From Chryseobacterium sp. T16E-39 (GTDB taxonomy: Bacteria > Bacteroidota > Bacteroidia > Flavobacteriales > Weeksellaceae): a stretch of DNA of 64,000 nucleotides. Numbering within the stretch: position 1 is the stretch's first letter; every line of letters begins with the position of its first letter. Made by a program: the position numbers and the translations under genes. The DNA is taken from assembly GCF_002216065.1 (NCBI RefSeq), contig NZ_CP022282.1:4340001-4404000 (forward strand). Direction: 5' to 3'. Shown here in pieces: positions 1 through 9,492 of this stretch. The notes below the pieces were generated by a model. That model was not told the DNA's origin. It searched no databases and saw only the letters and a program-made list of their open reading frames with translations.

Positions 1-212
1 CAAAGATAATCAAAAATGTTAAACTCATGTTAATTTTGTTTAAATCTAAATCATTGATTATGAGTAGTTATTTGCCTGATTGTTTATATTGGAAAAGGGT
101 CTTAATTCCCTGTGTTATATTATGCTATTATTGCGTACACGTATGATTGTGAATGCTTTGTGTTTGGTGTGGAATCAATATTGATGATCATTTTTTTTAA
201 AATGTCATAAAA

Positions 213-878
213 CTATAAAAAAGGAGCATTTAAGAAATCATTGAAAGGTTTCATCAGTTTAAAAACTTTTGTGAGTTCCTTTACCGCGTTCTTATCCAGA
301 ATAGTCTCATCTTTCACTTTGTAAACGACAATAAAACTTTTCAGTTTTAGATATTCTCCCATTGGATCTTCCTTTTCAAATCCCTGTGGGATCTTTTTTA
401 ATTTGTCTTCCTGGTCTAATTCAGGAAAATGTTTTTTAAAATCCTTGTTGTTGATGATTTTAATGAAATCGTCTCCATATAATGAAATCTCTTTTCGAAC
501 TTCTTTTAAAAGAGAGGATTCAGGCATATAAATTCCGCCTGCCAAAAAACTTTTCCCGGGTTCCAAATGAAGATAGTATCCTCCTTTTTGACTTCCTTTC
601 CCCATTCCTAATGAAGCTCCGAAATTCGTTTTGTAAGGAATTTTATCTTTTGAAAATCGCGTATCTCTATAAATTCTGAATAGTGCTTTTTTTGCATCGA
701 TCTTGGCCAGTTCTTGGTCGAACCCAGACATTTCCTTTGTTAAATCTTCCAGAAAAGCAATGACATTCTCCTGTGATTCAGTATACAGGTTTTTATTTTC
801 ATTGAACCATTCACGGTTGTTATTTTTGGTAAGTTTTTTTAGAAAATCAAAAGTTTTTGTAGAAATGGTTGCCGACAT
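213..878 (-). CDS. DUF2461 (TIGR02453-type) family protein
   Basis: A 221-residue soluble protein of the DUF2461 family, whose biochemical role is unknown. The family signature is visible: an N-terminal NNREWFNENK stretch near residue 20 and the central RIYRDTRFSKDKIPYKTN motif near residues 68-85, followed by a Gly-rich segment and a YYLHLEPG strand. Length is normal for the family. No signal peptide or membrane segment is seen, so it should be cytoplasmic. It is transcribed alone, after the exporter operon on the same strand. A TAnnTTTG-type box lies at 895-902 just upstream of the ATG. Confidence 0.85.
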   Translation of the reverse strand: MSATISTKTFDFLKKLTKNNNREWFNENKNLYTESQENVIAFLEDLTKEMSGFDQELAKIDAKKALFRIYRDTRFSKDKIPYKTNFGASLGMGKGSQKGGYYLHLEPGKSFLAGGIYMPESSLLKEVRKEISLYGDDFIKIINNKDFKKHFPELDQEDKLKKIPQGFEKEDPMGEYLKLKSFIVVYKVKDETILDKNAVKELTKVFKLMKPFNDFLNAPFL

Positions 879-909
879 GTTTTTTTATTTTAATCAAATT
901 TAATTAAAT

Positions 910-2139
910 CTATTCATATCTCAATGCTTCGATCGGATCAAGTTTAGACGCTTTTAAAGCGGGGTAGTATCCGAAAAATACTCCAGTGATTGCGCAGACA
1001 ATAAATGAAATAAGGATAGATGATTCTGTAATAAATGTAGGCCAGGATAAAAATGCGGTTACCAGTTTTGAAGTCAGTATTCCTAAAATTACCCCTATAA
1101 CTCCTCCTGTAATACTGATCAGTATAGCTTCAATAAGGAACTGATATAAAATATCTTTACCTCTTGCGCCAATCGACATTCTTAAACCAATTTCTTTTGT
1201 TCTCTCAGTAACGGATACATACATAATATTCATGATCCCGATTCCTCCAACAATCAGAGAAATCCCGGCAATAGCGGATAGTAAAACAGTCAGGAGCTGA
1301 CTTGTAGAACTCATTGTAGAGATAAGCTCTGCCTGGGTCCGGACAGAAAAATCATCATTATTTCCATCTGCAGAAAGCTTATGCTGTTTTCTTAAAATTT
1401 CAGAGACTTCATCTGTGGCTTTCTGGGAAGTACTCGCATTGGTTGATGAAGCATAAATAGTTTGTACGTAAGTGATTCCTAAAAACCTTCTTTGTACGGT
1501 ACTGAACGGAGCAATGATGACATCATCCTGATCCTGGCCAAATGCGTTAGATCCCTTTGAGGCGAGAACACCAATTACCTTCATCGGGACTTTATTAAAT
1601 CTGATAACAGAGCCGATAGGGTCTTCACCGTTAGGAAACAGGTTTGTAACAACCGTTTGTCCGAGAAGACAAACTTTATCTGATGTACTTACGTCTTTCG
1701 TGGAAAATGAAGTACCATCTGACACAGCCCAATCTCTTATGCTGAAATAGTCCGCATTGACACCCTGTAATTGAGTAGGCCAGTTGTTGGGACCGTTAAT
1801 AGATTGGCCATTAGTCTGAACGGCGGGAGAAACATAGGATACGTCGGGAGCATTCTTTGAGATTGCTTCAACGTCCTGTGGTTTTAGGGTTTGAAGTCCG
1901 GAAGCTCCGATTCTTGCACCTCCGGAAACATTAATGTTACTTGATGGCCGTATGGTGATCATATTAGAACCCATAGATGAAAGTTGGTCACTAATGCTTT
2001 TTTTAGAACCTTCACCAATTGCGGTCATCGCTATAACTGAGGCTACCCCTATAATGATTCCAAGCATTGTAAGGAATGCCCGGAGTTTATTTCTTAAAAG
2101 TGCCCGCCATGCAATTCGAAAAAGGTTTGAAGTATTCAT
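910..2139 (-). CDS. MacB-type ABC transporter permease (FtsX family)
   Basis: A 409-residue inner-membrane permease of a MacAB-like tripartite exporter. An N-terminal transmembrane helix (residues about 20-42) is followed by a periplasmic MacB_PCD domain (about 50-260). Three more helices form the FtsX domain (about 280-400) with the typical VGGIGIMNIM and ERTKEIGLR motifs. In Proteobacteria MacB fuses this permease to its ATPase; here the ATPase is the separate gene just upstream in the operon, the usual arrangement in Bacteroidota. It is the last gene of a four-gene operon with the ATPase, adaptor and outer-membrane channel. The substrate (macrolide, peptide or lipid) cannot be told from sequence. 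Confidence 0.9.
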   Translation of the reverse strand: MNTSNLFRIAWRALLRNKLRAFLTMLGIIIGVASVIAMTAIGEGSKKSISDQLSSMGSNMITIRPSSNINVSGGARIGASGLQTLKPQDVEAISKNAPDVSYVSPAVQTNGQSINGPNNWPTQLQGVNADYFSIRDWAVSDGTSFSTKDVSTSDKVCLLGQTVVTNLFPNGEDPIGSVIRFNKVPMKVIGVLASKGSNAFGQDQDDVIIAPFSTVQRRFLGITYVQTIYASSTNASTSQKATDEVSEILRKQHKLSADGNNDDFSVRTQAELISTMSSTSQLLTVLLSAIAGISLIVGGIGIMNIMYVSVTERTKEIGLRMSIGARGKDILYQFLIEAILISITGGVIGVILGILTSKLVTAFLSWPTFITESSILISFIVCAITGVFFGYYPALKASKLDPIEALRYE

Positions 2140-2162
2140 TGCTTTTCTTTTTTTGGTTGGGA

Positions 2163-2912
2163 TTATTTGTAATCATCATTCACAGGAAGCTGTTCAAGCG
2201 CTTCTTTAGCGGACTTTATATTTTCATTTGAAATATCTTTAATAACCTTGCCATCCCTCAGTGTCACGGTTCTGTTGCTGAATGCAGCAATATCGGGTTC
2301 ATGGGTTACAAAAACAATCGTTCTTCCTTGTAAGTGAAGATCCTGCATCAGGGCCATAATCTCATAAGAAGTTCTTGTATCCAGGTTACCTGTCGCTTCA
2401 TCAGCTAATATCATGACCGGCTCATTCACCAGGGCTCTGGCAATGGCAACTCTTTGTTGCTGACCGCCAGACATTTGATTGGGGAGATGGTCTATTCTGC
2501 TTTCCAGTTTAACGGCTGTAAGAGCTTTTAAAGCACGGTTATGGCGTTCTTCAGTAGATATTTTCGGATTATAGAGCAGAGGAAGTTCTACATTTTCTTT
2601 AGCTGTCGTCCTGGGTAAGAGATTGTATGACTGAAAAACGAATCCGATTTTCTGATTTCTTAGAACGGCCAGTTCATCACGATTCAGGTTTTTAATATTA
2701 ACACCATCCAGGATATAGTCTCCGCTTGTGGGTTTATCAAGGCATCCCAGAATGTTAAGGAGTGTCGATTTTCCCGACCCGCTGCTTCCCATAATGGTTA
2801 CAAACTCGCCACGTTCCACAGTGAAAGTAACCCCTTTTAAAGCGTGTACAGTTTCCTCACCCATCTTAAAATCTCTTTTCAGATCTCTTATTTCCAGAAT
2901 TTTTTCAGCCAT
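2163..2912 (-). CDS. MacB/LolD-type ABC transporter ATP-binding protein
   Basis: A 249-residue ATPase that powers the neighbouring FtsX-type permease. It has a complete Walker A (GSSGSGKST, near residue 42), Q-loop (FVFQSYNL), ABC signature (MSGGQQQRVAIARAL) and Walker B (ILADEATGNLD), followed by the switch His in FVTHEPDIA. The length matches stand-alone ATPases of the MacB/LolD group. It lies 23 nt from both the adaptor gene upstream and the permease downstream, consistent with one transcript. Confidence 0.93.
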   Translation of the reverse strand: MAEKILEIRDLKRDFKMGEETVHALKGVTFTVERGEFVTIMGSSGSGKSTLLNILGCLDKPTSGDYILDGVNIKNLNRDELAVLRNQKIGFVFQSYNLLPRTTAKENVELPLLYNPKISTEERHNRALKALTAVKLESRIDHLPNQMSGGQQQRVAIARALVNEPVMILADEATGNLDTRTSYEIMALMQDLHLQGRTIVFVTHEPDIAAFSNRTVTLRDGKVIKDISNENIKSAKEALEQLPVNDDYK

Positions 2913-2935
2913 GATCTTTATTTTTTAATTGAAAA

Positions 2936-4192
2936 CTATCTTGGTCCACCGCCGCCGCTGTTTTTGTTGTTACCTCTTGATCGTTGAGGCAGGAATGGGC
3001 TTTTTCCAGCGTTGCCTGAAGATTTTTTAGATAATGCTTTATATCCTGTAATCACTTTATCATTTTGAGCCAATCCTGAAACAACCTGTATTTCAGTGTC
3101 ATTGTCTAATCCTGTTTTTATTTTTTTACGGGAGATAATACTGTCCTTAGCAATGATCCAGACTCCTGCTTCATTTTTATTGCTGTTAGGAAGTGTAGCC
3201 TTTCGTGATTTTTTTCCATTCTTTTTCCCATTGGCAAAAGGAGAATTGATTTTGTAATTTTTCATAACCAGGCTATCCGGCCAGAAAGTGGTTGCTGCAA
3301 CAGGAATTTTCATTACGTTTTCCAAAACATTTGTATAAATGGTAATATTTGCTGTCATACCAGGTTTTAATTTCAGACCTGAATTATCCGCATTGATGAT
3401 AGTGGTGTAATTCACTACATTTGAAGAGACTGTAGGATGAAGCCGGACGTCTGAGACTTCTCCATTAAAAGTTTCATCGGGAAATGCATCCACCGTAAAA
3501 GTGGCTTTCTGACCTACTTTTACATTACCGATATCAGCTTCGTCTACAGAGGCACGAACCTGCATCTTGGTCAGGTCTTTTGCAATACTGAAAAGAGTAG
3601 GAGTGCTGAAGCTTGACGCTACAGTTTGTCCTTCACTTACATTTCTGTTCAAAACAGTTCCGTCAATTGGGGAGTAGATGTTTGTTAAGGATAGATTTTT
3701 ATTGGCTGCGGCAAGCTGAGCATTAACTGAATTTACCTGTGCTTTTGCTGCATTATACTGATTTAATGAATTGTCATAATCAGCTTTGCTTATCGCACCT
3801 ACTTCATAAAGTTGCGACTGTCTGTGGAAGTTGGTGTTGTTGTAGGCGAGGTTGCTTTTTGCATTTTGTAAATTGGCATTGATCTGTAACATTTGGTCAT
3901 GAAGCAATTCCGGATCTAAAGTAGCCAATAATTGTCCTTTTTTAACCTGCGAATTAAAATCAACGTAAAGATTCTTAATAATTCCTGAAACCTGGGTACC
4001 CACTGCAATGGTATCTACAGGTTGAATGGTTCCGGTAGCAGTAATTGAATTGGAAATTTCACCCATTTCAGGTTGTACGGTTTCGAGTCGGATTTTTACT
4101 TCTTTTTCTTTAAAGAAGAAATACCAGGCTACTCCAATAACAACAATGCCACCGATGATCCAAATGAGCCATTTTTTATTTTTTGATTTCAT
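2936..4192 (-). CDS. HlyD/MacA-type periplasmic adaptor of the exporter
   Basis: A 418-residue membrane-fusion protein linking the inner-membrane ABC pump to the TolC-like channel. An N-terminal membrane anchor (residues about 8-26) is followed by a first half-lipoyl segment (TGTIQPVDTIAVGTQVSG), a coiled-coil hairpin (about 105-165), the second lipoyl half (IYSPIDGTVL) and beta-barrel domains. The C-terminal tail is basic and Gly/Asn-rich. A Lys-rich insert near residues 320-335 (NGKKNGKKSRK) lies inside the last beta domain and is unusual, though such inserts occur in Bacteroidota adaptors. Two nt separate it from the upstream tolC-like gene. Confidence 0.9.
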   Translation of the reverse strand: MKSKNKKWLIWIIGGIVVIGVAWYFFFKEKEVKIRLETVQPEMGEISNSITATGTIQPVDTIAVGTQVSGIIKNLYVDFNSQVKKGQLLATLDPELLHDQMLQINANLQNAKSNLAYNNTNFHRQSQLYEVGAISKADYDNSLNQYNAAKAQVNSVNAQLAAANKNLSLTNIYSPIDGTVLNRNVSEGQTVASSFSTPTLFSIAKDLTKMQVRASVDEADIGNVKVGQKATFTVDAFPDETFNGEVSDVRLHPTVSSNVVNYTTIINADNSGLKLKPGMTANITIYTNVLENVMKIPVAATTFWPDSLVMKNYKINSPFANGKKNGKKSRKATLPNSNKNEAGVWIIAKDSIISRKKIKTGLDNDTEIQVVSGLAQNDKVITGYKALSKKSSGNAGKSPFLPQRSRGNNKNSGGGGPR

Positions 4193-4194
4193 AG

Positions 4195-5505
4195 TTATTT
4201 GAGTGTTATAGGGTTACCTTCGTAAAATTCATAGATCTGTTTATTAAGTACCGCGGAATATTTTGCCTGCAGATAATTTTGTATGGCCTGGATATAAGCC
4301 AGTCTCTGTTGCTGAAGCTGAACGTAATCGATGCTTCCGATTTTCATTTGAGCACTTACGATGTCGTAGCTTTCCTTGCTGATGTTCATTTGCTTAAGAG
4401 CAGATTCGTATTGGGCAAGTGAGTTTTGTAAATTGATATAAGACTGTTCGACCTGTTGGTTGAGCAGTGTTTTAGTATTCTGCAACTCGAGATCCGCTTG
4501 CTTGATGGCAATTTTTGATTTTTCAATTTCAGTTTTATAGATTCGGTTATTGTAGATCGGGATTCCGAGGCTTAGCCCAACGGGTAAATAAAAATTATTT
4601 CCCAGCTGATTAAAATAACCTCCGTTTCCATTGGAATAATTCGTAGAAACACTTCCGACCAGGTTAAGTGTAGGTTGTATAGAAGCACGTGTCATTTTTA
4701 AATTGACATTTGAATTTTCAAGGTTGAGTTGACTGTATTTTACCTCTGGACGTTGGTCCTGTGCCAAATTCTGAACATCCTGTAGGGTCTTTAAATTGTT
4801 GTCTACAATAATACTGTCGGGTTTTGCAACTTGAAAGTCATAGGATGAAGGCAACTGAAGGAGTTGTTTTAAGTTGACAATATTGGTTCTGAGATTATTT
4901 TGGACAGAAACAAGGTTATATTCATCCTGAGCTACCTGAGCCTGAATCTGAAGAAAATTCAATTTGGAAATATTTCCCGCTTTATAAAACTGGCCGCCTT
5001 GTTTTAACTGAGTTTGGGTTGTTTTTAAAACATTTTCGAAAGAAATGATATTTTCCTGCGACATTAAAATATTTAAATAAGCCTGAGTGATGCTTAAAGT
5101 TATATTGTTTTCTGCCTCCTGTACAGATAGATCAGCCATTTTTACTAAAAGATCTTTCGAGATTTCATTATTTTTAATGTAATTGGCATGATAGAGGGTC
5201 ATGGAAGAGTTTGCACTTATATTTTGAGAAGGAGCGCCATTCAACTGCAGTCCGTTGGATCCGTTTACAGCAAAAAGATTTTGGGATACAGAAGCGCTCA
5301 GATTAGGATATTTTGAATCTTTTGCCTGTAGTAAGTCCTGCTGAGCTGAGTTTTTTGATAACCTGAGGGTATTGATGGAAATATTATTTTCTTTTGCATA
5401 CCCTATACAGTTTTCAAGGGTCCACTTTTCAGGATAAACAGATGCTTGGGAAAAAAATGCAATTGTTTTGAAAAGGAATATCAAAAAGAAAAATTTGCGT
5501 TTCAT
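4195..5505 (-). CDS. TolC family outer-membrane efflux protein
   Basis: A 436-residue outer-membrane channel and the first gene of the exporter operon. The signal peptide ends at about residue 20 (FFSQA). The body is long amphipathic helices with two repeated OEP domains (about 30-215 and 235-425); the start WTLENCIGYAKENN is typical of Bacteroidota TolC proteins. It would connect the MacA-like adaptor to the outside. No clear TAnnTTTG promoter could be picked in the 227-nt gap before it. Confidence 0.9.
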   Translation of the reverse strand: MKRKFFFLIFLFKTIAFFSQASVYPEKWTLENCIGYAKENNISINTLRLSKNSAQQDLLQAKDSKYPNLSASVSQNLFAVNGSNGLQLNGAPSQNISANSSMTLYHANYIKNNEISKDLLVKMADLSVQEAENNITLSITQAYLNILMSQENIISFENVLKTTQTQLKQGGQFYKAGNISKLNFLQIQAQVAQDEYNLVSVQNNLRTNIVNLKQLLQLPSSYDFQVAKPDSIIVDNNLKTLQDVQNLAQDQRPEVKYSQLNLENSNVNLKMTRASIQPTLNLVGSVSTNYSNGNGGYFNQLGNNFYLPVGLSLGIPIYNNRIYKTEIEKSKIAIKQADLELQNTKTLLNQQVEQSYINLQNSLAQYESALKQMNISKESYDIVSAQMKIGSIDYVQLQQQRLAYIQAIQNYLQAKYSAVLNKQIYEFYEGNPITLK

Positions 5506-5704
5506 GATTTTATTTTTGAAAATTCATTAATACCAAAGAAAAAATCAATCCAATTTAACAAAAAAAAATATTGTTTAATAGTTTTTTAACATAAAGCATG
5601 ATTTTTTGCGTTTAATTTTTTAAAAATTAAAAATACATTAAAGGATTCTGAAATTAAGATTCGTTATTTAACACTTTATTCAAAAAAAAGTCAAATATTA
5701 ATTG

Positions 5705-5712
5705 TATCTTTG
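5705..5712 (+). promoter_or_regulatory. -7 promoter box (TATCTTTG) of the DEAD-box helicase gene
   Basis: TATCTTTG matches the Bacteroidota -7 consensus TAnnTTTG and lies 20 nt before the ATG at 5733. No TTG at ideal -33 spacing was picked out. Confidence 0.6.
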
Positions 5713-5732
5713 CAAAAATTTTAAAATATTTA

Positions 5733-7439
5733 ATGAATTTATTTACGGAGTCCAATTTAAGTCCTGACATCCTTAAGGCAATTGGCGAAATGGGTTATGA
5801 AAGCCCGACAGAAATCCAAAAACAGACTATCCCTTTTATTCTTTCAGATATACGCGACTTGATCGCACTTGCGCAGACTGGGACAGGCAAAACTGCAGCG
5901 TTTTCGCTTCCGATTTTGGATATGATTGACGATACGAGTCGCAAAATCCAGCTATTGGTGCTTTGTCCGACACGCGAACTATGTCTTCAGATTTCTAAAG
6001 ACATTAAAAATTATTCTAAGTACATGCAGAACATCAAAAGTACAGCAGTATATGGTGGGAGCAGTATTATGGATCAGATCCGTTCTTTAAAGGATAAACC
6101 GCAAATTATTGTGGGAACTCCGGGAAGAGTAATTGATCTTATCAACAGAAAAGCACTTGACTTTTCGGCTATTCATTGGTTGGTTTTAGATGAAGCTGAC
6201 GAAATGCTTTCAATGGGTTTCAAAGACGAATTGGAAACAATTTTGAGAGAAACTCCTGAAACAAAACAAACATTCTTATTCTCGGCAACGATGAATAAAG
6301 AAGTGGAAAGAATTTCTAAAAATTATCTTACAAAGCCACATCGTATTTCAGTAGGTTCTATTAACGAAGTTAAGAAGAATATTAAGCATGAATACTATGT
6401 TGTAGGATACCGTAACAAAAAAGAAGCTCTTAAGAGATTAATTGACGCAAATCCTAATCAGTATTCCATTATTTTCTGTAGAACAAGAATGGAAACTCAG
6501 GAAGTTGCAGATTTCTTAATGCAGAATGGATATGCAGCCGATGCTCTTCATGGTGATCTTTCTCAGGCGCAGAGAGATACGGTAATGAAGAAATTCAGAT
6601 TGAAGAATATCGATATTTTGGTGGCAACTGATGTTGCTGCAAGAGGATTAGATGTAAACTCTTTAACTCACGTTATTCATTATTCTTTACCTGATGATCC
6701 TGAAGTATTTGTTCACAGAAGTGGTAGAACGGGTAGAGCTGGAAAAGACGGTATTTCTATGGCTTTAATTAAGCCTGAAGAAAGCAGAAAGCTAAAACAG
6801 ATCAAATCAACAACGAAAATTGATATCGTTGAAAAAACTATCCCTACAGGAGAAGATATCATTAAAGCTCAGGTTGGTGGAGTTTTTGAAAAACTATTCA
6901 CTGAACATGAAGATTTGTTTGAATTTGATGACAGCTTGATTCCTGATCTTAGTAAGTTTACAAAAGAGGAACTGGTACATCAGTTATTGCAGTTTCAGCT
7001 AAAAGATCTTGCTTTGTACTACAAAGATAAACATGATCTTGCCGAGCAGAAATTAAGCAGTAGAGACGATGATTACTCAAGAAGAGACAGAGGTCGTGAT
7101 AGAGATGGAAGAGACAGAGATAGAGGAAGAGATCGCGATAACAGAAGTGGAGACAGAGGAAGAGATCGTGGTGGAAAACCAAGAAGAAAGAATGATGATA
7201 TGGTAAGATTCTTCTTCAATCTTGGAAAAAAAGACCAATTGAAGAAACTGGATGTTTTAGATATTATCAATAAAGCGACTGCTGGAAACAGTAAAAAAAG
7301 AGCTGAAATTGGGGATATTGAAATTTTAGAGAAATTTTCATTCTTTGAGATTGAAAAATCATTTAAAGGAGAACTTTTAAATAATATTTCTTCAATGAAA
7401 TTCAGAGGAAAAGATATGAGAGCTGAAGAGGCTAATTAA
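5733..7439 (+). CDS. DEAD-box RNA helicase with Arg/Asp-rich linker and DbpA-like RNA-binding domain
   Basis: A 568-residue ATP-dependent RNA helicase of the DeaD/CshA type, likely acting on ribosome assembly or cold-stabilised RNA. Walker A AQTGTGKT is at residues 47-54, DEAD at 153-156, an SAT motif near 285 of the nucleotide-binding core, and HRSGRTGRAG near 329. The core is followed by a low-complexity linker built from RD, RG and DRGRD units (about 448-487) and a C-terminal DbpA-type RNA-binding domain (about 490-560, starting MVRFFFNLGKKD). The linker DNA is internally repetitive and so could vary in length between strains. A strong terminator follows at 7461. Confidence 0.93.
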   Translation: MNLFTESNLSPDILKAIGEMGYESPTEIQKQTIPFILSDIRDLIALAQTGTGKTAAFSLPILDMIDDTSRKIQLLVLCPTRELCLQISKDIKNYSKYMQNIKSTAVYGGSSIMDQIRSLKDKPQIIVGTPGRVIDLINRKALDFSAIHWLVLDEADEMLSMGFKDELETILRETPETKQTFLFSATMNKEVERISKNYLTKPHRISVGSINEVKKNIKHEYYVVGYRNKKEALKRLIDANPNQYSIIFCRTRMETQEVADFLMQNGYAADALHGDLSQAQRDTVMKKFRLKNIDILVATDVAARGLDVNSLTHVIHYSLPDDPEVFVHRSGRTGRAGKDGISMALIKPEESRKLKQIKSTTKIDIVEKTIPTGEDIIKAQVGGVFEKLFTEHEDLFEFDDSLIPDLSKFTKEELVHQLLQFQLKDLALYYKDKHDLAEQKLSSRDDDYSRRDRGRDRDGRDRDRGRDRDNRSGDRGRDRGGKPRRKNDDMVRFFFNLGKKDQLKKLDVLDIINKATAGNSKKRAEIGDIEILEKFSFFEIEKSFKGELLNNISSMKFRGKDMRAEEAN

Positions 7440-7460
7440 AAACTCATTCTTCGTCATATT

Positions 7461-7485
7461 AACCGGCTTTACAGCCGGTTTTTTT
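7461..7485 (+). terminator. Rho-independent terminator after the DEAD-box helicase
   Basis: An 8-bp perfect GC-containing stem (7461-7468 with 7473-7480, loop TTAC) is followed by a T-run. Confidence 0.9.
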
Positions 7486-7592
7486 ATTTGAAAATCAGTA
7501 CTTAAACCAATGTTAACAAAACTTAATGTTATATGCTTTTGGGTAAGGTCCTTTTTTAGGAAATTTGCAGACGAAATTATAAATACTAAAAA

Positions 7593-8231
7593 ATGGGAAT
7601 TGGAAATATTTTCCACGCTTTTCAGCCTAAAGATAAAATCTTCTTCGTACTTTTTGAAAAAGTAACTGAAAACCTAGTGGCAATGTCTGAGGAATTCAAC
7701 AACGGAATCAAAGATTTTGACCTTAATGATGACTCTATGTTGAAGAAAATGAGTGATTATGAGCATAAAAATGATGAGCTTACTCACGAGATCTTTATTG
7801 AGCTTGGAAAAAACTTTATAACTCCTTTTGACCGTGAAGATATTCACACATTAGCGACAGGTCTGGATGACATAGCAGATTACATCTATGCTTCAACAAA
7901 ATATATTTTCCTGTATAAATCTCCACTAATGAAGGCTTATGCAGACTTTTCACTATTGATTCACAAAGCATGTCTTGAAATCCAGAATGCGATGAAAAAC
8001 CTGAAAGGGTTTAAGAATATGGATCAGGTAAAAGAAGCTTGTATTAAAGTAAATTCTATTGAAAATATTGCGGATGATTTACTTTCCAATTCAATGGTAG
8101 AATTGTTTGAAACGAATGATGCAATCAATATTATCAAAGTTTCATCTGTACTTAATTATCTTGAAATAGTAACTGATAAGGCAGAAGATGTTGCCAATAC
8201 TATTGAGAACATCATGATCAAATACGCATAA
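7593..8231 (+). CDS. DUF47 family (PhoU-like) phosphate transport accessory protein
   Basis: A 212-residue all-helical cytoplasmic protein of the DUF47/PhoU-like family. Members are typically encoded just before a PiT transporter and are thought to regulate or assist it. Here the PiT gene starts 15 nt downstream, which strongly supports the pairing. Conserved features include a FDREDIHTLATGLDDIADY metal-binding-like helix near residues 79-97 and ENIADDLL in the second half. The length is typical. Confidence 0.9.
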   Translation: MGIGNIFHAFQPKDKIFFVLFEKVTENLVAMSEEFNNGIKDFDLNDDSMLKKMSDYEHKNDELTHEIFIELGKNFITPFDREDIHTLATGLDDIADYIYASTKYIFLYKSPLMKAYADFSLLIHKACLEIQNAMKNLKGFKNMDQVKEACIKVNSIENIADDLLSNSMVELFETNDAINIIKVSSVLNYLEIVTDKAEDVANTIENIMIKYA

Positions 8232-8246
8232 ACAATATAACAAAAA

Positions 8247-9389
8247 ATGGAATTTCCGATTTTACTTACGGTTATTATTGCTTTAGCTTTAATTTTCGAT
8301 TATATTAATGGTTTTCATGATGCGGCCAACTCTATTGCTACTATTGTTTCTACAAAGGTTTTAACTCCATTCCAGGCTGTACTTTGGGCAGCGCTTTGGA
8401 ATTTTGCGGCATTCTTCTTAGCTGCTTACGTAATAGGTGAATTTAGAATTGGAAACACCATTGCTAAAACAGTTAATGAAAACTTTATTACTCTTGAGGT
8501 CATATTTTCAGGCCTTGTGGCAGCTATTGCCTGGAACCTTTTAACGTGGTGGTTTGGTATACCGTCTTCTTCTTCTCATACGCTGATTGGAGGATTTTTA
8601 GGAGCTGCATTAATGCATGCTTTTATGCTGGATTATCATGATGTAGTAGCATCACAACCTAATCTTGGTTCATTTGAAACATTAAAACAGGCTTTTCATC
8701 AATTAACAACGCAGAGTGTTGTGAAATTTGACAAAGTAATACCTATTTTCCTGTTTATTTTTATGGCACCGGTTATAGGGATGGTGATCTCGATCATTAT
8801 TACGTTAATTATTGTTCATCTTTATAAAAGATCAAATCCATATAAAGCGGATAAATCGTTTAAAAGATTGCAGCTTGTATCATCAGCTTTATTCAGCGTA
8901 GGGCATGGTTTGAATGATGCTCAGAAGGTAATGGGAATTATTGGAGCGGCATTGATCTATTATCACGTTGAGATGTTGCACGATCCTGTTTATCTTAACA
9001 TACCTTCAGCAGGTCGTTTTGATTATTTTGCTCAACATTATCTTTGGGTTCCTTTAGTTTCCTTTCTTGCGATTGGTTTAGGGACGATGAGTGGTGGATG
9101 GAAGATCATCAAAACCATGGGGACTAAAATTACGAAAGTGACTCCACTGGAAGGAGTGAGTGCTGAAACAGCGGGTGCAATAACTTTATTTATTACGGAT
9201 CAGCTAAGTATTCCGGTTTCTACTACCCACACAATTACCGGTTCGATTATCGGAGTTGGATTAACGAAGAGAATTTCTGCCGTAAGATGGGGTATTACAG
9301 TAAGTTTACTTTGGGCTTGGGTATTAACAATTCCTATTTCAGCAGTTGTTGCAGGAATTACTTATCTTTTGGTGACTTTTCTTTCTTAA
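8247..9389 (+). CDS. PiT family inorganic phosphate transporter
   Basis: A 380-residue polytopic membrane protein of the low-affinity phosphate transporter family. The two family signature repeats are present: GFHDAANSIATIVSTKVL near residues 22-39 and GHGLNDAQKVMGI near residue 219, plus the IPSSSSHTLIGG and IPVSTTHTITGS half-repeats. About ten transmembrane segments are predicted. It is shorter than E. coli PitA (about 500 residues), as is common in Bacteroidota. It forms a two-gene operon with the DUF47 gene and is followed by a terminator. Confidence 0.93.
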   Translation: MEFPILLTVIIALALIFDYINGFHDAANSIATIVSTKVLTPFQAVLWAALWNFAAFFLAAYVIGEFRIGNTIAKTVNENFITLEVIFSGLVAAIAWNLLTWWFGIPSSSSHTLIGGFLGAALMHAFMLDYHDVVASQPNLGSFETLKQAFHQLTTQSVVKFDKVIPIFLFIFMAPVIGMVISIIITLIIVHLYKRSNPYKADKSFKRLQLVSSALFSVGHGLNDAQKVMGIIGAALIYYHVEMLHDPVYLNIPSAGRFDYFAQHYLWVPLVSFLAIGLGTMSGGWKIIKTMGTKITKVTPLEGVSAETAGAITLFITDQLSIPVSTTHTITGSIIGVGLTKRISAVRWGITVSLLWAWVLTIPISAVVAGITYLLVTFLS

Positions 9390-9412
9390 ATAAAATTTAA
9401 AATAACAATACT

Positions 9413-9442
9413 AAACTTTGTCCAAATGGGCAAAGTTTTTTG
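9413..9442 (+). terminator. Terminator after the phosphate transporter gene
   Basis: Arms AAACTTTG (9413-9420) and CAAAGTTT (9431-9438) form a stem with a CC/GG extension around an AAAT loop, followed by T residues. Confidence 0.75.
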
Positions 9443-9473
9443 TTTTATAACGACTTGAAAAATTGTATTTTTG
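9440..9473 (+). promoter_or_regulatory. Promoter of the polyprenyl synthetase gene
   Basis: The -7 box TATTTTTG is at 9466-9473. A TTG at 9440-9442 gives 23-nt spacing, at the long end of the Bacteroidota consensus. The ATG is 20 nt downstream of the box. Confidence 0.6.
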
Positions 9474-9492
9474 TTGGAAATTATAGGATTTT

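Noticed and set aside
7073..7270. Minus-strand open frames over the helicase linker
   Set aside because: They come from the repetitive Arg/Asp codons and have low-complexity Ser/Leu/Pro products.
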